Shown here in pieces: positions 62,523 through 64,000 of a stretch of 64,000 nucleotides of DNA. The notes below the pieces were generated by a model. It made no database searches. It had not been told where the DNA came from and worked only from the letters and a program-made list of their open reading frames with translations. The position numbers and the translations under genes are program-made. The stretch's first letter is position 1. Each line of letters starts with the position of its first letter. Source of the stretch: Vibrio algivorus (GTDB taxonomy: Bacteria; Pseudomonadota; Gammaproteobacteria; Enterobacterales; Vibrionaceae); assembly GCF_002218005.2 (NCBI RefSeq), contig NZ_AP018678.1, positions 1,798,001 through 1,862,000 on the forward strand, read 5' to 3'.

Positions 62523-62568
62523 CTTTCGAGAAGCGAAGCGCTCTAGATTCGAGTTACGAAATTCGTCT
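62523..62568. repeat. Degenerate CGAG repeat arm
   Basis: TTTCGAGAAGCGAAGCGCTC then GATTCGAGTTACGAA; the AGCGAAGCG core recurs (compare 45804, 38199, 58020). Together with the array at 62209 it brackets a terminator and the MITE. Confidence 0.6.
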
Positions 62569-62618
62569 CTTATCTGACGCTGCTATAAACTGTTTTACAA
62601 CGAGTTTAATTTCAAAAT

Positions 62619-62697
62619 AAAAAGAGCGAGTTCAAGAAAGAGGCACGGATTTTACGCTAGTAAATGAGTACCTCTGCCGCAGAAATCGCTCCTTTTT
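62619..62697 (-). terminator. Structured terminator of glyA
   Basis: Minus strand: AAAGGAGCGA with TCGCTCTTTTT as outer stem, enclosing a second stem GAGGTAC with GTGCCTC. It ends about ten bases after the glyA stop. Confidence 0.7.
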
Positions 62698-62708
62698 ATC
62701 CAGAAATA

Positions 62709-63959
62709 TTATGCGTAAACTGGTTTGCGCTTACAAATCTCTAATACTTTTGCTTTAGTTGCTTCAATCACAGACTCATCACCCATGTTGTCTAGAATGT
62801 CACACATCCAGCCAGCAAGGTTTTTCGCATCTTCTTCAGTGAAGCCACGACGAGTGATTGATGGTGAACCAACACGAATACCAGAAGTTACAAATGGGCT
62901 ACGTGGATCGTTTGGTACTGAGTTTTTATTTACTGTGATATTAGCTGAACCTAAAGCAGCATCGGCTTCTTTACCAGTAATATCTTTGTCGATTAGATCA
63001 ACAAGGAATAAATGGTTTTCAGTTGAACCAGAAACAATGTTGTAACCGCGAGCAATAAATTCTGCGACCATCGCTTTTGCATTGGCAACAACGCGAGCTT
63101 GGTATTCTTTGAATTCTGGCTCTAGTGCTTCCTTGAAAGCTACCGCTTTTGCCGCGATAACGTGCATTAGAGGACCACCTTGACCACCAGGGAAAACCGC
63201 TGAGTTTAATTTTTTATAAAGGTCTTCACCTTCATTCGAAAGAATCAAACCACCGCGTGGGCCAGCAAGCGTTTTATGCGTTGTTGTCGTAACTACGTGC
63301 GCATGAGGCACTGGGTTCGGGTAAACACCAGCCGCGATAAGACCAGCAACGTGAGCCATATCTACGAAGAAGTAAGCACCTACTTTATCTGCGATTTCAC
63401 GCATACGCGCCCAATCACAAACTTGAGAGTAAGCAGAGAAACCACCAATGATCATTTTTGGTTTGTGTTCTACCGCTAGCGCTTCCATTTCTTCGTAGTT
63501 AATTTGACCTTTCTCGTCAATGCCGTAAGGAATGATGTTGTAAAGCTTACCAGAGAAGTTTACTGGTGAACCGTGAGTTAAGTGACCGCCGTGCGCTAGG
63601 CTCATACCTAATACGGTATCACCTGCATTTAACAGCGCCATGTAAACTGCATTATTCGCCTGAGAACCAGAGTGAGGTTGTACGTTTGCATATTCAGCGC
63701 CAAATAACTCACATGCACGTTCAATCGCTAAAGTTTCTACTTTATCAACGTACTCACAACCACCGTAGTAACGCTTGCCAGGATAACCTTCTGCGTACTT
63801 ATTGGTTAGCTGAGAACCTTGGGCTTCCATCACACGTGGACTGGTGTAGTTTTCCGAAGCAATAAGCTCAATGTGCTCTTCTTGACGAAGAGTTTCTTCC
63901 TGAATTGCGGTAAAAAGATCCGCATCGTAATCCGCAATGTTCATATCACGCTTAAGCAT
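62709..63959 (-). CDS. glyA: Serine hydroxymethyltransferase
   Basis: PLP enzyme that converts serine and tetrahydrofolate to glycine and methylene-THF, the main one-carbon source. The PLP lysine lies in VVTTTTHKTLAGPRGG (near 229). Others: HIELIASENYTSPRVMEAQG, NKYAEGYPGKRYYGG and PHSGSQANNAVYMALL. Length is 416 residues (E. coli 417). AGGAGATACAA precedes the ATG. Its upstream control region lies outside the window except for about 40 bases. Confidence 0.96.
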   Translation of the reverse strand: MLKRDMNIADYDADLFTAIQEETLRQEEHIELIASENYTSPRVMEAQGSQLTNKYAEGYPGKRYYGGCEYVDKVETLAIERACELFGAEYANVQPHSGSQANNAVYMALLNAGDTVLGMSLAHGGHLTHGSPVNFSGKLYNIIPYGIDEKGQINYEEMEALAVEHKPKMIIGGFSAYSQVCDWARMREIADKVGAYFFVDMAHVAGLIAAGVYPNPVPHAHVVTTTTHKTLAGPRGGLILSNEGEDLYKKLNSAVFPGGQGGPLMHVIAAKAVAFKEALEPEFKEYQARVVANAKAMVAEFIARGYNIVSGSTENHLFLVDLIDKDITGKEADAALGSANITVNKNSVPNDPRSPFVTSGIRVGSPSITRRGFTEEDAKNLAGWMCDILDNMGDESVIEATKAKVLEICKRKPVYA

Positions 63960-64000
63960 TTGTATCTCCTGGTTCAGATTATCTGAAAAGTCCTAAAAAC

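Overview
The window reads as chromosomal core DNA of a gammaproteobacterium of the Vibrionaceae, most likely Vibrio. The evidence is the protein sequences, the gene order, a DHBP synthase fused to a degraded RibA domain (RibBX type), and intergenic repeats with TATACCCAAG-type ends that I associate with vibrios. The species cannot be told from sequence reading alone. About 62 protein genes are intact. The only partial gene is fadE at the left edge. There is no tRNA, rRNA, prophage, transposase or CRISPR.

Layout. (1) 1-9.7 kb: fadE end, dnaQ/rnhA divergent pair, yafS-like methyltransferase/gloB divergent pair, mltD, yafD, glnB, tilS. (2) 9.7-29.7 kb, nearly all on the minus strand: rpsB-tsf, pyrH-frr, uppS-cdsA-dxr-rseP-bamA-skp-lpxD-fabZ-lpxA-lpxB-rnhB-dnaE-accA. 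This block combines translation factors, isoprenoid and phospholipid precursors, lipid A synthesis, outer-membrane assembly and DNA polymerase III. (3) 30-34 kb, plus strand: map, glnD, yaeH-like. (4) 34.4-49.3 kb: truC/yqcC-like, a cluster of small uncharacterised genes, syd/queF, a TPR membrane protein with a GGDEF-like remnant, ppnN, xni, rlmM-ygdD-hydrolase-gcvA, and a divergent GcvB small RNA. (5) 49.5-64 kb: thiI divergent from xseB-ispA-dxs, then a minus-strand run pgpA-thiL-nusB-ribH-ribBX-ribE-ribD-nrdR, a small lipoprotein gene and glyA. Blocks 2-3, 4 and 5 correspond to three separate Escherichia coli neighbourhoods (near rpsB/dnaE, near truC/gcvA and near thiI/nrdR), here side by side.

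Functional links. dxr and dxs (both early MEP-pathway steps), ispA and uppS lead to polyprenyl diphosphates. lpxA/lpxB/lpxD/fabZ, accA and cdsA feed lipid A and membrane lipids. bamA, skp and rseP handle outer-membrane proteins and their stress signal. glnD and glnB, 23 kb apart, form the uridylyltransferase/PII nitrogen switch. ribBX, ribD, ribE and ribH make riboflavin; because the RibA half lacks its zinc cysteines, GTP cyclohydrolase II must be encoded elsewhere.

The unusual content lies between genes. I see (a) short tandem arrays of 6-7 bp units placed at, or inside, stop codons and often followed by a terminator and a degraded inverted arm; (b) two near-identical 267-bp elements with terminal inverted repeats; (c) two other MITE-like elements of about 268 and 162 bp; (d) a 130-140 bp element class that abuts stop codons. 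Rho-independent terminators also sit inside the long essential-gene block. I did not find a convincing new defence or metabolic system. The repeat families are the best candidates for something under-described.
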